Source of the DNA: Microcella sp.
GTDB lineage: Bacteria > Actinomycetota > Actinomycetes > Actinomycetales > Microbacteriaceae
Assembly (NCBI RefSeq): GCF_019739195.1
Contig: NZ_JAHHDS010000003.1
Coordinates: 1,178,001 to 1,242,000 of the forward strand
Direction of reading: 5' to 3'
Length of the DNA: 64,000 nt
Shown here: in pieces, positions 34,256 through 46,191 of the stretch
How the letters are laid out: every line of letters begins with the position of its first letter
How positions within the stretch are numbered: the stretch's first letter is position 1
Made by a program: the position numbers and the translations under genes
Notes under the pieces: generated by a model
What the model was told of the DNA's origin: nothing
The model's input: the letters and a program-made list of their open reading frames with translations, nothing else
Databases searched by the model: none

Positions 34256-34287
34256 TTCTTACTCCTAGTGGTCAAGCAGGCGAAGGC

Positions 34288-34611
34288 CTACTTGGCCTTC
34301 TCGAGAATCTCGACGAGGCGCCAGCGCTTCGTGGCGGACAGGGGGCGGGTCTCGGAGATGAGCACGAGGTCGCCGATACCGGCGGCGTTCTGCTCATCGT
34401 GCGCCTTGACCTTCGAGGTGCGGCGGATGACCTTGCCGTACAGCGGGTGCTTGACGCGGTCTTCGACCTCGACAGTGATGGTCTTCTCCATCTTGTCGCT
34501 CGTCACGTAGCCGCGGCGCACCTTGCGGTAGCCGCGAGCGTCAGCATCGCGAACGTCGTGGGCAGCCGACTCGTGACCGGCGTCGGTGGTCTTCTTCTCA
34601 GTCGTCGCCAT
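34288..34611 (-). CDS. rpsQ: 30S ribosomal protein S17
   Basis: 107 residues; OB-fold 16S-binding protein. The conserved part starts at about residue 31 ([36 protein letters not shown]). The first ~30 residues, rich in threonine, alanine and aspartate, are an extra N-terminal piece. Start overlaps the rpmC stop by one base. Confidence 0.97.
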   Translation of the reverse strand: MATTEKKTTDAGHESAAHDVRDADARGYRKVRRGYVTSDKMEKTITVEVEDRVKHPLYGKVIRRTSKVKAHDEQNAAGIGDLVLISETRPLSATKRWRLVEILEKAK

Positions 34612-34952
34612 CAGTTCTTCTCCTCGGTGTTGTCCGAAGCTGCGTCGTCTGCAGCCGCTTTGTCCGCGGCCTCGGTCTTTGCCTTGGCAGTCTTCTTCGC
34701 CGGCTTCTCGGGAACCTCGACCGGAGCCGGGGTCGCACGAATGCCGAGCTCGCGCTCACGGATGATCGTGTAGATGCGCGCGATGTCGCGCTTCACCGCA
34801 CGAAGGCGTCCGTGGCTCTCGAGCTGACCCGTCGCGGCCTGGAAGCGCAGGTTGAAGAGTTCTTCCTTCGCCTTCTTCAGCTCGTCGACGAGACGCTCGT
34901 CTTCAAAGGTGTCGAGCTCGACAGGTGCCAGCTCTTTCGATCCGATCGCCAT
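34611..34952 (-). CDS. rpmC: 50S ribosomal protein L29 with C-terminal extension
   Basis: 113 residues. The ordinary L29 coiled hairpin ([54 protein letters not shown]) is followed by ~40 residues of alanine, lysine, aspartate and glutamate. L29 is usually 60-75 residues. ATG 34952 overlaps the rplP stop and is the family start; the frame is open further upstream without support. Confidence 0.96.
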   Translation of the reverse strand: MAIGSKELAPVELDTFEDERLVDELKKAKEELFNLRFQAATGQLESHGRLRAVKRDIARIYTIIRERELGIRATPAPVEVPEKPAKKTAKAKTEAADKAAADDAASDNTEEKN

Positions 34953-35371
34953 TACGCGTCGCCTCCCTCGCGCTTGATGATGCGTGCCTTGAGGGGCAGC
35001 TTGTGAATGGCACGGGTCATGGCCTCGCGAGCGAGCTGCTCGTCGACACCCGCGACCTCGAAGAGGACGCGACCCGGCTTGACGTTGGCGACCCACCACT
35101 CGGGCGAGCCCTTACCCGAACCCATGCGGGTCTCAGCGGGCTTCTTGGTGAGCGGGCGGTCGGGGTAGATGTTGATCCACACCTTGCCGCCACGCTTGAT
35201 GTGGCGCGTCATGGCGATACGAGCGGACTCGATCTGCCGGTTCGTCACGTACGCGGGAGTCAGGGCCTGGATGCCGAACTCGCCGAACGAGACTTCGGTG
35301 CCTCCGGTCGCGTGACCACTCCGCTTGGGGTGGTGCTGCTTGCGGAACTTGACCTTGCGGGGAATCAGCAT
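34952..35371 (-). CDS. rplP: 50S ribosomal protein L16
   Basis: 139 residues, standard: [24 protein letters not shown], and the conserved [24 protein letters not shown]. It lines the A-site tRNA region. Six bases after rpsC. Confidence 0.98.
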   Translation of the reverse strand: MLIPRKVKFRKQHHPKRSGHATGGTEVSFGEFGIQALTPAYVTNRQIESARIAMTRHIKRGGKVWINIYPDRPLTKKPAETRMGSGKGSPEWWVANVKPGRVLFEVAGVDEQLAREAMTRAIHKLPLKARIIKREGGDA

Positions 35372-35376
35372 TGTCC

Positions 35377-36150
35377 TTAGCCTTCCGCTCCGGCCGTGGC
35401 GGGCGCCTTGGTGGTGGCCGGTCGGCCGCCATCGCGACGCGGGCCGCGGTCAGAGTCACGTCGCTCGGGGCGCGTCGACTTCTGTGAAGCCTGCTCGCGA
35501 GCGAGTTCTTTGTTGGTGATGTCGCCCTTGTAGATCCAGACCTTCACACCGATGCGGCCGAAGGTGGTCTTGGCCTCGTAGAAGCCGTAGTCGATGTTCG
35601 CGCGCAGCGTGTGCAGCGGAACTCGACCTTCGCGGTAGAACTCGGAGCGGCTCATCTCAGCACCGCCGAGGCGGCCGGAGACCTGGATGCGCACGCCCTT
35701 CGCGCCGGCACGCTGCGCGCCCTGCAGGCCCTTGCGCATCGCGCGACGGAAGGCGACGCGGGCGCTGAGCTGCTCGGCGATGCCCTGGGCGACCAGCTGA
35801 GCCTCGGCCTCGGGGTTCTTGACCTCGAGGATGTTGAGCTGGATCTGCTTGGCGGTGAGCTTCTCGAGGTCGGCGCGGATGCGCTCGGCCTCGGCACCAC
35901 GACGACCGATCACGATGCCCGGGCGGGCGGTGTGAATGTCGACGCGGACGCGGTCGCGCGTGCGCTCGATCTCGATGCGGGCGACGCCGGCGCGGTCGAG
36001 GCTCGTGGTGAGCATGCGGCGGATCTTGACGTCTTCCGCCACGTAGTCGGCGTAGCGCTGACCGGGCTTGGTGCTGTCAGAGAACCAGCGCGACACGTGG
36101 TCGGTGGTGATTCCGAGACGGAAACCGTACGGGTTGACTTTCTGGCCCAT
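35377..36150 (-). CDS. rpsC: 30S ribosomal protein S3
   Basis: 257 residues: KH domain with [20 protein letters not shown], then the helicase-related [34 protein letters not shown] segment. The last ~45 residues are arginine, aspartate and alanine-rich, longer than in enterobacteria but usual for actinomycetes. Three bases after rplV. Confidence 0.97.
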   Translation of the reverse strand: MGQKVNPYGFRLGITTDHVSRWFSDSTKPGQRYADYVAEDVKIRRMLTTSLDRAGVARIEIERTRDRVRVDIHTARPGIVIGRRGAEAERIRADLEKLTAKQIQLNILEVKNPEAEAQLVAQGIAEQLSARVAFRRAMRKGLQGAQRAGAKGVRIQVSGRLGGAEMSRSEFYREGRVPLHTLRANIDYGFYEAKTTFGRIGVKVWIYKGDITNKELAREQASQKSTRPERRDSDRGPRRDGGRPATTKAPATAGAEG

Positions 36151-36152
36151 GA

Positions 36153-36554
36153 CTACTTGCTCGCCTTCTTCTTGCCGGTGCTCGAGCCCGCGGCAACCAG
36201 CTCGTCCGGCGTGGCGAGCACGACGGTGATGTGGCTGGTGCGCTTGTTGATGCGGAACGCACGGCCCTGAGCGCGCGGCTGGAACCGCTTCAGGGTCGTT
36301 CCCTCATCGACGAAGGCGCGAGACACGTAGAGGTCTTGCTCGTCGAGGAAGGTGTTCGCCGCATCGGCCTTGACTCGCGCGTTGGCAATGGCCGCAGCGA
36401 CGAGCTTGTAGACGGGCTCACTCGCGCCCTGCGGCGCGAACTTCAAAATGGCCAGGGCCTCAAGGGCCTGCTTGCCGCGGATCAGGTCGACGACGCGACG
36501 AGCCTTCTGAGGCGTCACGCGGATGTGTCGCACACGGGCGATCGACTCCACCAT
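36153..36554 (-). CDS. rplV: 50S ribosomal protein L22
   Basis: 133 residues: [31 protein letters not shown] and the loop region [24 protein letters not shown] that lines the exit tunnel. ATG 36554 was chosen because GAGGAG lies six to eight bases upstream; an in-frame ATG six codons earlier would bury that site. Confidence 0.96.
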   Translation of the reverse strand: MVESIARVRHIRVTPQKARRVVDLIRGKQALEALAILKFAPQGASEPVYKLVAAAIANARVKADAANTFLDEQDLYVSRAFVDEGTTLKRFQPRAQGRAFRINKRTSHITVVLATPDELVAAGSSTGKKKASK

Positions 36555-36581
36555 GTCTGTACTCCTCTTCACGCCGCCGGG

Positions 36582-36863
36582 TTACCGGCGACGACCCTTC
36601 TTGTCGTCCTTCTCGTGACCGCGGAAGGTGCGGGTGGGCGCGAACTCGCCGAGCTTGTGCCCGACCATGGTCTCGGTCACGAACACGGGAATGTGCTTGC
36701 GTCCGTCGTGCACGGCGATCGTGTGGCCGAGCATGGCCGGCACGATCATCGACCGGCGCGACCAGGTCTTGATGACGTTCTTGCTGTTGGCCTCGTTCTG
36801 CGCGAACACCTTTTTGAGCAGGTGGTCGTCGACGAACGGACCCTTCTTGAGACTGCGAGGCAT
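36582..36863 (-). CDS. rpsS: 30S ribosomal protein S19
   Basis: 93 residues, standard: [77 protein letters not shown] in fragments along the chain. 15 bases after rplB, 27 before rplV. Confidence 0.98.
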   Translation of the reverse strand: MPRSLKKGPFVDDHLLKKVFAQNEANSKNVIKTWSRRSMIVPAMLGHTIAVHDGRKHIPVFVTETMVGHKLGEFAPTRTFRGHEKDDKKGRRR

Positions 36864-36878
36864 AGTTCTCGACTCCTA

Positions 36879-37715
<837 letters not shown>

Positions 37716-37734
37716 TGTCGTTATTCCTTCGTGC

Positions 37735-38046
37735 CTAGCCGACGGCCGTGAAGATGTCGATGGAGCCCGACTTCAGCGTGACGATGGCGCGCTTGGTGTC
37801 TTTGCGCTTGCCGGTGCCGAAGCGGGTGCGGCGGGTCTTGCCCGTGCGATTGAGCGTGTTCACCGTGGCGACCTTGACGTTGAAGATCTTCTCGATGGCG
37901 AGCTTGATCTCGGTCTTGTTCGACCGCGGGTCGACGATGAAGGTGTACTTGCCATCGTCGATGAGCGCGTAGCTCTTCTCGCTCACGACCGGCGCGATGA
38001 TGATGTCGCGGGGGTCTTTGTTCTGAGCGGCAGCGTGGATGCTCAT
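37735..38046 (-). CDS. rplW: 50S ribosomal protein L23
   Basis: 103 residues: [49 protein letters not shown] in pieces, the exit-site protein that docks signal recognition particle and trigger factor. Its start overlaps the rplD stop by four bases. Confidence 0.98.
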   Translation of the reverse strand: MSIHAAAQNKDPRDIIIAPVVSEKSYALIDDGKYTFIVDPRSNKTEIKLAIEKIFNVKVATVNTLNRTGKTRRTRFGTGKRKDTKRAIVTLKSGSIDIFTAVG

Positions 38047-38690
38047 GCGCTGACCTCTTCCTTCTTGGTCTTCGACTCCACGAACGAATCGAAGGCGGCC
38101 TTCGTGAACACGATGTCGTCGCTGACCAGCACGTCGTACGCGTTGAGCTGGTCGGGGGTGATGACGTGCAGGTTCTTGAGGTTGCGCACGCTCTTGAGGT
38201 TGACCTCGTCGTCGCGCTCGATCACGACGAGCACGTTGCGGCCCGTGGTGAGCAGAGCGATGACGGATGCTGCGGCCTTCGTCGAGGGCACGTCGGTGCC
38301 GAACGACTCGACCACGTGCAGCCGCTCGCCGCGAGCCCGGTCGGAGATCGCACCCAGCAGTGCCGCGGCGATCATCTTCTTGGGGGTGCGCTGGGCGTAG
38401 CTGCGCGGCGTCGGGCCGTGCACGATGCCACCACCGGTCATCTGGGGCGCGCGGATCGAGCCCTGACGAGCGCGACCGGTGCCCTTCTGCTTGAACGGCT
38501 TGCGGCCGGCACCCGAGACCTCGCCACGACCCTTGGTCGAGTGAGTGCCCTGGCGTGCGGCAGCGAGCTGCGCGACGACGACCTGGTGCAGTAGCGGAAC
38601 ATTGGTCTGAACGTCGAAGACGGCGGCGGGCAGGTCGACCGAGCCGGTCTTCTTGCCGGCGGCGTCGAGAACGTCGAGCGAGGTAGCCAT
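38043..38690 (-). CDS. rplD: 50S ribosomal protein L4
   Basis: 215 residues: the extended loop [31 protein letters not shown] that reaches the exit tunnel is present, plus [18 protein letters not shown] near the end. L4 is the autoregulator of the S10 operon in gamma-proteobacteria; no comparable leader structure was recognised here. Confidence 0.98.
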   Translation of the reverse strand: MATSLDVLDAAGKKTGSVDLPAAVFDVQTNVPLLHQVVVAQLAAARQGTHSTKGRGEVSGAGRKPFKQKGTGRARQGSIRAPQMTGGGIVHGPTPRSYAQRTPKKMIAAALLGAISDRARGERLHVVESFGTDVPSTKAAASVIALLTTGRNVLVVIERDDEVNLKSVRNLKNLHVITPDQLNAYDVLVSDDIVFTKAAFDSFVESKTKKEEVSA

Positions 38691-38695
38691 GGCGA

Positions 38696-39346
38696 TTACG
38701 CTCCCTTCACGGCGTTGCGGACGAATACGAGACGACCGCGAGCACCGGGAACCGCGCCCTTGACGAGCAGCAGACCCTTCTCGAGGTCGACGGAGTGGAC
38801 CGTCAAGTTCATGACCGTGACGCGGTCGCCACCCATGCGGCCCGCCATGCGCATGCCCTTGAAGACACGGCTGGGGGTCGACGAAGCGCCGATCGAGCCC
38901 GGCTTGCGGTGGTTGCGGTGCGAACCGTGCGACGCCGAGACGCCCTTGAAGTTGTGGCGCTTCATGACACCGGCGAAGCCCTTGCCCTTGCTCGTGCCGA
39001 CGACGTCGACCAGCTGGCCGGCCTCGAAGATGTCGACAGCGAGCAGCTGGCCCGGCGTGTACTCGGCGGCGTCAGCCGTGCGCACCTCGGTGAGGTGGCG
39101 GCGCGGCGTGCTGCCGGCCTTCTCGAAGTGGCCGGTGAGGGGCTTGGTGACCTTGCGCGGGTCGATGGCGCCGTAGGCGATCTGCACGGCGGCGTAGCCG
39201 TCGATCTCGGGGGTGCGCACCTGCGTCACCACGTTCGGGGCGATCTCCACCACGGTGACGGGCACGAGCTTGTTGTTCGCGTCCCACACCTGCGTCATGC
39301 CGAGCTTCGTGCCCAGCAGACCCTTGGTCGTCTTGATTGCAGACAT
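38696..39346 (-). CDS. rplC: 50S ribosomal protein L3
   Basis: 216 residues: [26 protein letters not shown] at the start, the long loop [31 protein letters not shown] and [16 protein letters not shown]. Eleven bases after rpsJ. Confidence 0.98.
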   Translation of the reverse strand: MSAIKTTKGLLGTKLGMTQVWDANNKLVPVTVVEIAPNVVTQVRTPEIDGYAAVQIAYGAIDPRKVTKPLTGHFEKAGSTPRRHLTEVRTADAAEYTPGQLLAVDIFEAGQLVDVVGTSKGKGFAGVMKRHNFKGVSASHGSHRNHRKPGSIGASSTPSRVFKGMRMAGRMGGDRVTVMNLTVHSVDLEKGLLLVKGAVPGARGRLVFVRNAVKGA

Positions 39347-39357
39347 ATCCGGGTTCC

Positions 39358-39666
39358 TTAGAGCTTGATCTCGATGTTGACGTCGGCGGGCAGGTCGAGG
39401 CGCATGAGCGAGTCGACCGCCTTCGGCGTCGGATCGATGATGTCGATGAGACGCTTGTGCGTGCGCTTCTCGAAGTGCTCGCGGCTGTCTTTGTACTTGT
39501 GGGGCGACCGGATGACGGCAATGACGTTCTTCTCCGTCGGCAGGGGCACGGGGCCCACGACCGTGGCGCCGGCACGGGTCACCGTGTCGACGATCTTGCG
39601 CGCCGATGCGTCGAGACCAGCGTGGTCATACGACTTAAGCCGGATGCGGATCTTCTGTCCCGCCAT
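39358..39666 (-). CDS. rpsJ: 30S ribosomal protein S10
   Basis: 102 residues, exactly standard: [69 protein letters not shown] 39666 is preceded by AAGGAAG; a TTG two codons earlier is not needed. It is the first gene of the ribosomal superoperon that runs to rplQ at 24483. Confidence 0.98.
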   Translation of the reverse strand: MAGQKIRIRLKSYDHAGLDASARKIVDTVTRAGATVVGPVPLPTEKNVIAVIRSPHKYKDSREHFEKRTHKRLIDIIDPTPKAVDSLMRLDLPADVNIEIKL

Positions 39667-40078
39667 GCTCAACTCTCTTCCTTCTTAGACGTGATGCACC
39701 CCTGACGGGCGCACCTCACGCGGAGCGCAATCGCTGTCGCACCACTGTTCTTCTGTCAAACGAACGCTTGCTTGTCGCCTGCTCACACCGACCCCCGCGC
39801 TCGGGCGTGTCGCCCTCGCAACGCACGGCATCCGCACACAAGGTTTCCCTTGGAGAGGGTGCAGGGGGTGTGAGCTGTGTTCTGCTGCCCGCGGCCTAGG
39901 CTCATCACGACCCGCTACCGATCACTCGGTGCGACGCTCGTCCTATGCACTGCCTGGCAGTGAGCCGCGCACGAAAACGCGGCGTGTGGAACTTGAAGAG
40001 TCTGCCACAGCGCGCGACCTGCTGCAACCCGGGCGTGTCGCGCTGACGCGCGACACGCCGGTGGGGCGCGAAATCGAC
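39667..40078 (-). promoter_or_regulatory. 412-base upstream region of the S10 operon
   Basis: No gene is supported here. On the minus strand a perfect -35 TTGACA (39759-39754) is followed 18 bases on by a poor -10 AGCGAT, so the true promoter is uncertain. A small hairpin CAAGG-TTTC-CCTTG lies at 39839-39852. The far end (40032-40059) is the terminator of the neighbouring membrane-protein gene. The leader could be 100-300 bases long. Confidence 0.4.
40032..40059 (-). terminator. Terminator of the 40079-40558 gene
   Basis: Perfect 12-bp stem (40032-40043 with 40048-40059), TGAC loop, 19 bases past the stop codon on the minus strand. It isolates the hut side from the S10 operon. Confidence 0.8.
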
Positions 40079-40558
40079 CTACTCGGCGGTCTCCGGGCCC
40101 GTCGCAGCAGCTTCCATTGCCTTCTTCGGCCGCAGAATGACGAGCTCGACGAGCAGCACCGAGATGACTCCTGCCACCATCAGCAGGCCACCGGCCGCCA
40201 CGGCAATCGCGACGACCAGAATTCCCCAGTCTTCACCCTGCCCGCCGCCCGAGACGACACTGACGACCGTCAGCACGCCGATGTTGACGACGAGCGCCGC
40301 GATCAGCGACACGATGTGCGTGCCGATGCGCCAGCCGACCGCGCGGCGGCGTTGCACGATCGCCCCGATGACGAGGAGCACGGTCCACAGTCCGAGCGCG
40401 ATGCCCAGCAGACCGAACAGCACGCGGGGGGTCTGATCGACGAGCGTGCCGACGGGGTCGGCGCTATCGGTCAGCGCGAAGGCCGCGAGCACCAGCCACG
40501 CGAGCGCGATCGCGATGCCGATGATGAGAATGATCTCGAGCACGATGCGACGGACCAT
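40079..40558 (-). CDS. Four-helix membrane protein of unknown function (hut-flanking family, copy A)
   Basis: 159 residues with four predicted membrane helices, a WRIGTH motif after the second helix and a basic/acidic C-terminal tail. ATG 40558 was chosen because GAAAGG lies six bases upstream; a GTG ten codons earlier is less likely. It is clearly related to the protein at 46931-47404: similar length, same helix spacing, WRIG-T/A-H, and a G(I/L)ALW.. stretch before it. It follows hutI on the minus strand with 69 bases between, so it could be transcribed with hut. Function unknown; transport or regulation of histidine use is only a guess. Confidence 0.7.
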   Translation of the reverse strand: MVRRIVLEIILIIGIAIALAWLVLAAFALTDSADPVGTLVDQTPRVLFGLLGIALGLWTVLLVIGAIVQRRRAVGWRIGTHIVSLIAALVVNIGVLTVVSVVSGGGQGEDWGILVVAIAVAAGGLLMVAGVISVLLVELVILRPKKAMEAAATGPETAE

Positions 40559-40627
40559 GACCAGCCTTTCGATGAGTCGACGTGACACGGTCTGCCGGTC
40601 GCGTGGCCAGAGCCTACCGGTGCGCTG

Positions 40628-41848
40628 TCATGCCGGCGAGAGGCCGAAAGGCCCGGGTCGATCGATCGTGATCGCCCCGGCGAGAATCACCCGCCGTACG
40701 AGAGGAACGCCTGGCCGGGAGGCGAGGTGGCGATAGTCGGGCGCATCGAGGATGACCGCGTCGCCCCGCGCGCCGAGCCCCAGGTGCCCGACATCGGTGC
40801 GGCGCAGCGCGCGTGCGCCCCCGCGCGTCGCGGCGTCGAGCGCCTCGAGGGGCGTCATGCCGAGCTCGCGCACGGCCAGGGCGATCGCGAGGGGCATGCT
40901 GCTCGAGAAGTTCGACCCCGGGTTGCAGTCGCTCGCGAGCGCCACGGCGACGCCCGCGTCGAGCAGACGGCGGGCATCCGGATACGGCTGCCTCGTCGAG
41001 AACTCGACTAGTGGCAGCAGGGTCGCGACGGTGCCAGCGCCGTCGCGGGCACTTGCCGCGAGCAGCTCCACATCGTCGTCGGCGAGGAAGGTGCAGTGAT
41101 CGACGCTCGCGGCGCCGAGCTCGACCGCGAGGGCGACTCCTGCGTCGGGCGCGAGCTGGCCGGCGTGCACACGAAGCTCGAGGCCAGCATCCCGCCCCGC
41201 CTGCAGAATGCTCCGCGCCTCGTCGACGGTGAACGCCCCCGAGTCGATGAAGACGTCGATGAAGCGTGAGTGCGGTGCGCACGCCGCGAGCATGTCGCCG
41301 CACACGAGGTCGACGTAGGTCTCGCGCTCGTCGGCAAACTCGGCCGGCACGACGTGCGCACCGAGAAAGGTGGTCTCGGGGGTGACCTCGCGGGCGAGCC
41401 GCAGACATCGCGCCTCGTCGGCAACCGTCAACCCGTAGCCACTCTTGATCTCGAGCGTCGTCGTGCCCTGAGCGTGCGCCTGGGCGATGAGGTGCGCGAG
41501 TCGAGCGCGCAGCTCGACGTCGCTCGCGGCGCGGGTGGCGGCGACAGTCGTGCGGATTCCCCCCGCCGTGTAAGGGCGGCCAGCCATGCGCGCCTCGAAC
41601 TCGTCGACGCGATCGCCCGCGAAGACGAGGTGGTTGTGACTGTCGACGAAGCCCGGGATGACCGCCGCGCCGTCGGCGTCGATGCGGGTGTCGGCAGCGG
41701 GGGCATCGACCGTGTCGCCCATCCACGCCACGTGGCCGTCAGCGATCACGAGAGAGGCCCCCGTGCGGATCGGCCGCTCGGGGTCGGCGGGGTCGAGGGT
41801 GACGAGCTGGCCGATGTTCGTGATGACGGTGCTGGTCGCGGCGCTCAT
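40628..41848 (-). CDS. hutI: Imidazolonepropionase HutI
   Basis: 406-residue amidohydrolase opening the imidazolone ring in histidine breakdown. Metal ligands are in [13 protein letters not shown] near residue 70, [13 protein letters not shown] and [12 protein letters not shown] near 235-260, and [17 protein letters not shown] with the catalytic aspartate near 310. It is the last enzyme gene of the hutH-hutU-hutG-hutI cluster, four bases after hutG. Confidence 0.95.
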   Translation of the reverse strand: MSAATSTVITNIGQLVTLDPADPERPIRTGASLVIADGHVAWMGDTVDAPAADTRIDADGAAVIPGFVDSHNHLVFAGDRVDEFEARMAGRPYTAGGIRTTVAATRAASDVELRARLAHLIAQAHAQGTTTLEIKSGYGLTVADEARCLRLAREVTPETTFLGAHVVPAEFADERETYVDLVCGDMLAACAPHSRFIDVFIDSGAFTVDEARSILQAGRDAGLELRVHAGQLAPDAGVALAVELGAASVDHCTFLADDDVELLAASARDGAGTVATLLPLVEFSTRQPYPDARRLLDAGVAVALASDCNPGSNFSSSMPLAIALAVRELGMTPLEALDAATRGGARALRRTDVGHLGLGARGDAVILDAPDYRHLASRPGVPLVRRVILAGAITIDRPGPFGLSPA

Positions 41849-41852
41849 GGTG

Positions 41853-42827
41853 TCATCCTGCCGCGCTCGGGATCATCGGGCGGCTCGCCAGCCCCGCGAG
41901 CGCTTCGAGCACGCACAGTGCGGCGAGGCGCACGGTGCGCTGGTCGGCAGTGTCGCGTGCGGCGTCGAGCTCGGCGAGGTCGATGCTCGTCACTGCGGGA
42001 TGCGCGCCCGCGAGCCGCGCCGCCGTGCGCAGCTCGATCGCGCTGAGGCCGCCGGGCACGCTCGCCGGGCAGCCCGGCGCGACGCTGCGGTCGCACACGT
42101 CGAGGTCGAGGTCGACGTGCACGGGGCCGCCCGCCGAGGCCGCGCGATCGAGCGCTGTCGACATCGCGGCCTCGATCGGGGTGCGCAGCAGTTCTGCGCG
42201 GGTGACGACGGAGATGCCGTGCTCGGCAGCTCGCGCCGCGTAGGCCCGTGAGTTCGCGAGTGGTTCGATGCCGAGCTGGCTGACCCGCTCGCCCGCGAGC
42301 CCGGCCTCGAGCAGCCGCCGCACGGGCGAGCCGTTGGTGGTGCCGTCGCGCAGGTCGTGGTGGGCATCCAGCGTGACGAGGCCCGCGGTCGCGATGCCCG
42401 CGCCCCAGGCTCCGAGGGCGGCCGGCACGGTGGCAGCGTTGTCGCCGCCGAGAACGATCACGAGGGATGCTGTGCTCGCGAGCTCGGCAACCCGCGCGGT
42501 CGCGGCCGCCTCACCGGCGCCGTCGGGCTCGGGCACATCACCAGCGTCACGCACCGTCACGCTCGAACCGTCAGGCCGTGCGAGTGCGTCGGCGGAGTAG
42601 TACCGGAGAGCATCCCGAATCGCGGCGGGCGTCGTGTGCGCCTGGCCCGGCGATAGTGAGGTGCGCCAGGTCGGGATGCCCACCACGACAGCGTCCGCCC
42701 GCGAGCCCGGCGTCCACACTGGCCAGTCGCCCGCGCGGGGCCAGAGCGGGTCGTGTGCGAGCTGGTGTGCCTGTTGCGCGCGAGTGTTCCCGCCCGGGTC
42801 GGGCACACTCGTGCCGTACAGGCTCAC
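41853..42827 (-). CDS. hutG: Formimidoylglutamase HutG (arginase family)
   Basis: 324-residue ureohydrolase-fold enzyme that hydrolyses N-formimidoyl-glutamate to glutamate and formamide. The GTG start at 42827 overlaps the hutU stop (GTGA); longer frames are arginine-rich shadow. Manganese motifs are LDAHHDLR (near 160) and [16 protein letters not shown] (near 230). The first motif reads GGDN where arginases have GGDH, so one metal ligand is Asn. The context between hutU and hutI makes the assignment firm despite this; some FIGases are remembered to vary at this position, but that could not be checked here. Confidence 0.88.
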   Translation of the reverse strand: MSLYGTSVPDPGGNTRAQQAHQLAHDPLWPRAGDWPVWTPGSRADAVVVGIPTWRTSLSPGQAHTTPAAIRDALRYYSADALARPDGSSVTVRDAGDVPEPDGAGEAAATARVAELASTASLVIVLGGDNAATVPAALGAWGAGIATAGLVTLDAHHDLRDGTTNGSPVRRLLEAGLAGERVSQLGIEPLANSRAYAARAAEHGISVVTRAELLRTPIEAAMSTALDRAASAGGPVHVDLDLDVCDRSVAPGCPASVPGGLSAIELRTAARLAGAHPAVTSIDLAELDAARDTADQRTVRLAALCVLEALAGLASRPMIPSAAG

Positions 42828-44542
42828 TCGGCGCCGCCCTCGCGCATCGGAATGCGCACGCCGAACTGCTCGACGATCGGCTCGCCCTCGGTGTAACCCG
42901 CATCGATGTGGCGAATCACGCCCATGCCGGGGTCGTTCGTGAGCACGCGCTGCACCTTCTCTCCGGCGAGCGCCGTGCCGTCGGCGACGACCACCTGGCC
43001 AGCGTGGATCGAGCGGCCGATGCCGACTCCCCCGCCGTGGTGAATCGACACCCACGTCGCTCCGCTCGCCGTGTTGACGAGGGCGTTGAGCAGCGGCCAG
43101 TCGGCAATCGCGTCTGAGCCGTCTTTCATCGACTCGGTTTCGCGGTACGGGCTCGCGACCGACCCAGAGTCAAGGTGGTCGCGGCCGATCGCAACGGGGG
43201 CACTGAGCTCGCCCGATGCGACCATGTCGTTGAAGCGCTCACCCGCGCGATCGCGCTCGCCGTAGCCGAGCCAACAGATACGCGCGGGCAGGCCCTGGTA
43301 GTGCACGCGCTGCTGCGCCATCGGAATCCAGCGCTGCAGGCTCTCGTTCTCGGGGAACATCTCGAGCACCGCACGGTCGGTCGCAGCGATATCTGCCGGG
43401 TCGCCGCTGAGCGCCGCCCAGCGGAACGGACCCTTGCCCTGCGCGAAGAGCGGGCGGATGTAGGCGGGCACGAAGCCGGGGAACGAGAACGCGTCGGCGT
43501 ACCCCGCGGCTTTCGCCTCAGTGCGGATGTTGTTGCCGTAGTCGAAGACTTCGGAGCCTGCACGCTGGAACCCGACCATCGCCTCAACCTGCAGCGCCAT
43601 CGACGCCCGGGCGGCGGCCGCGAAGCCGATGGGGTCGCGCTCGCGGGCGGTGTGCCACTCGTCGACCGAGTGCTCCAGCGGCAGGTAGGCGAGCGGATCG
43701 TGGGCACTGGTCTGGTCGGTGACGATGTCGATCGGGGCGCCCATGGCGAGCAGGCGCGGAAAGACTTCGGCCGCGTTGCCGAGCACACCGATCGAGAGCC
43801 CGCGCCGGGCATCCCGTGCCTGCACCGCGAGTTCGAGCGCGTGTTCGAGCGAATCGGCCTGCTTGTCGAGGTAGCGGTGCTCAAGCCGCCGGGCAATGCG
43901 GCTGGGGTCGACGTCGACGCAGATCGCGACGCCGTCGTTCATGGTCACGGCGAGCGGTTGCGCGCCGCCCATGCCGCCGAGTCCGCCCGTGAGGGTGATC
44001 GTGCCGGCAAGAGTTCCTCCGAACCTTTGCGTGGCGACTGCGGCGAAGGTCTCGAAGGTGCCCTGCAGAATGCCCTGCGTGCCGATGTAGATCCACGAGC
44101 CGGCCGTCATCTGGCCGTACATCGTGAGGCCGAGGGCTTCGAGACGCCGAAACTCGTCCCAGTTGGCCCAGTCGCCCACGAGGTTCGAGTTGGCGAGCAG
44201 CACGCGCGGGGCCCACTCGTGCGTCTGCATGACTCCGACCGGGCGGCCCGACTGCACGAGCATCGTCTCATCACCCTTGAGCGTGGCGAGCGTGCGGGTC
44301 AGCGCGTCGAAGCTCGCCCAGTCGCGCGCCGCCTTGCCCGTGCCGCCGTAGACGACGAGCTCGTCGGGGTGCTCGGCCACCGCGGGGTCGAGGTTGTTCT
44401 GCAGCATGCGCAGGGCGCCCTCCTGCTGCCAGCCGAGGGTGTGCAACTGGGTTCCGCGGTGCGCGCGCACAGGGCGGGGGCCGCTGGGTGCTGGCGCTGC
44501 GCCGGATGCTGCGCTCATGCTCGTGGCGTCGGTGAGGGTCAT
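42824..44542 (-). CDS. hutU: Urocanate hydratase HutU
   Basis: 572-residue NAD-dependent urocanase. The start [13 protein letters not shown] at 44542 is preceded by AGGAGA; a longer frame lacks support. Landmarks: [35 protein letters not shown], the NAD-binding [30 protein letters not shown], and the catalytic-cysteine region [14 protein letters not shown]. It overlaps hutG by four bases and follows hutH by 22. Confidence 0.97.
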   Translation of the reverse strand: MTLTDATSMSAASGAAPAPSGPRPVRAHRGTQLHTLGWQQEGALRMLQNNLDPAVAEHPDELVVYGGTGKAARDWASFDALTRTLATLKGDETMLVQSGRPVGVMQTHEWAPRVLLANSNLVGDWANWDEFRRLEALGLTMYGQMTAGSWIYIGTQGILQGTFETFAAVATQRFGGTLAGTITLTGGLGGMGGAQPLAVTMNDGVAICVDVDPSRIARRLEHRYLDKQADSLEHALELAVQARDARRGLSIGVLGNAAEVFPRLLAMGAPIDIVTDQTSAHDPLAYLPLEHSVDEWHTARERDPIGFAAAARASMALQVEAMVGFQRAGSEVFDYGNNIRTEAKAAGYADAFSFPGFVPAYIRPLFAQGKGPFRWAALSGDPADIAATDRAVLEMFPENESLQRWIPMAQQRVHYQGLPARICWLGYGERDRAGERFNDMVASGELSAPVAIGRDHLDSGSVASPYRETESMKDGSDAIADWPLLNALVNTASGATWVSIHHGGGVGIGRSIHAGQVVVADGTALAGEKVQRVLTNDPGMGVIRHIDAGYTEGEPIVEQFGVRIPMREGGAE

Positions 44543-44564
44543 GGCTGTTCTCCTGTCGGCGGGT

Positions 44565-46106
44565 CTAGACGATGGGGGTGACCGCGCGGGCGGCGGCCAG
44601 CAGCGTGCCGTCGTGCGTGAGCCGCACGGCATGCTCGATCTCGGGGGCGAGGTAGCGGTCGGGGCCGGGGCCGGCGACGTGCTCGCGCAGTGCGCTCACG
44701 ACGGCGGCCGTGGCCGGGGCTGCGTCGACGCCGAGCGCGGCCGTGCGTAGGTCGAGCCCCCGCGCGGCCGTCAGCAGTTCGATCGCGACGACGCGCGTGA
44801 GTCCGTCGATCGAGCGGCGCAGCTTGCGGGCGGCCGACCAGCCCATCGCCACGTGGTCTTCTTGCATCGCGCTCGAGGGGATCGAGTCGACACTCGCCGG
44901 CACGGCGAGCCGCTTGAGCTCGCTCACGATGCCTGCCTGCGTGTACTGCGCGATCATGTGCCCCGAGTCGACACCCGGGTCGTGGGCGAGAAACGGGGGC
45001 AGCCCCTGGTTGCGGCTCGCGTCGAGAAAGCGGTCGGTGCGGCGCTCGCTCATGCTCGCGAGGTCGGCGACGGCGATCGCGAGAAAGTCGAGCACGTAGC
45101 CGAGCGGAGCGCCGTGGAAGTTGCCGTTCGACTCGACACGGCCGTCGAGCGTCACGACGGGGTTGTCGATCGCGCTCGCGAGCTCACGGTTCGCCACCAT
45201 CGCCGCGTGCGCCATCGTGTCGCGCACGGCGCCGTGCACCTGTGGTGCGCAGCGCAAGGAATAGGCGTCTTGCACGCGCGTGCAGGCATCGGTCTGGTGG
45301 CTCTTCACCACGGCCGAGCCGCTCAGCACGGCGCGCATGTTCTCGGCACTGGTCGCCTGACCCGGGTGGGGGCGCAGGTTGTGCAGATCCGAGGCGAAGG
45401 GGCGATCGGTGCCGAGCAGAGCCTCGACGCTCATGCTCGCGGCGAGGTCGGCGGTGGCCACGAGGCGGTCGAGGTCGGCGAGGGCCAGAGCGAGCATCCC
45501 GAGCATGCCGTCGGTGCCGTTGATGAGGGCGAGGCCCTCTTTCTCGCGCAGCTCGACTGGCTCGATGCCGGCGGCCGCGAGGGCCTGAGCGGCGGGCATC
45601 AGGGTGCCGGCGGCATCGCGCACCTCCCCTTCCCCCATGACGGCGAGCGCGCAGTGCGCGAGCGGAGCGAGGTCGCCTGAGCAACCGAGGCTGCCGTACT
45701 CGCCCACGATGGGCGTGATGCCGGCATTGAGCAGCGCGACGTAGGTCTCGGCGACGACGGGGCGGGCGCCCGTGCGGGCAGTCGTCAGGGTCTGCAGGCG
45801 CAGCAACATCGTGCCGCGCACGACTTCGCGCTCGACTTCGGGGCCGCTGCTCGCCGCGTGCGAGCGCACGAGCGAGCGCTGCAGCTCGGCGCGCTTGGCG
45901 ACCGGGATGTGCGTTGTCGCGAGCGCTCCGAACCCCGTCGAGACCCCGTAGTGCGGTTCGACGTCGTCGGCGAGGCCCTCGACGATTGCCCGGCTGGCGG
46001 ACATCGCGGCGAGCGCTTCAGTGTCGATGACGACCGTCGCTCCGCCGCGGGCGACGGCGACGACCTCGTCGAGACTGAGGGGGCGACGGCCGAGCGTGAT
46101 CTGCAT
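44565..46106 (-). CDS. hutH: Histidine ammonia-lyase HutH
   Basis: 513-residue lyase converting histidine to urocanate. It opens [22 protein letters not shown]. The MIO prosthetic group forms from a tripeptide; here the motif is [14 protein letters not shown], so Cys-Ser-Gly instead of the commoner Ala-Ser-Gly. The profile for this family allows Cys at that place, so the enzyme is expected to be active. Other sites: [16 protein letters not shown] with the catalytic tyrosine, and [16 protein letters not shown]. Start chosen at 46106; extensions upstream run through the operator. It heads the hut transcript and is divergent from the IclR regulator. Confidence 0.95.
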   Translation of the reverse strand: MQITLGRRPLSLDEVVAVARGGATVVIDTEALAAMSASRAIVEGLADDVEPHYGVSTGFGALATTHIPVAKRAELQRSLVRSHAASSGPEVEREVVRGTMLLRLQTLTTARTGARPVVAETYVALLNAGITPIVGEYGSLGCSGDLAPLAHCALAVMGEGEVRDAAGTLMPAAQALAAAGIEPVELREKEGLALINGTDGMLGMLALALADLDRLVATADLAASMSVEALLGTDRPFASDLHNLRPHPGQATSAENMRAVLSGSAVVKSHQTDACTRVQDAYSLRCAPQVHGAVRDTMAHAAMVANRELASAIDNPVVTLDGRVESNGNFHGAPLGYVLDFLAIAVADLASMSERRTDRFLDASRNQGLPPFLAHDPGVDSGHMIAQYTQAGIVSELKRLAVPASVDSIPSSAMQEDHVAMGWSAARKLRRSIDGLTRVVAIELLTAARGLDLRTAALGVDAAPATAAVVSALREHVAGPGPDRYLAPEIEHAVRLTHDGTLLAAARAVTPIV

Positions 46107-46156
46107 GACCCCAGTGAACGCGCTGCGCTTCCGGCGCGCATCGGCCTGACGCGATA

Positions 46157-46180
46157 ATCTGTCTGACATATCAGACAGAT
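46157..46180. promoter_or_regulatory. Palindromic operator between hutH and the IclR regulator
   Basis: A perfect inverted repeat with 10-bp arms, ATCTGTCTGA-CATA-TCAGACAGAT. It lies 50 bases upstream of hutH and 11 bases before the IclR start. It is the best candidate for binding of the adjacent IclR-family regulator and can control both divergent transcripts. Confidence 0.8.
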
Positions 46181-46191
46181 AGGGGATGCTC

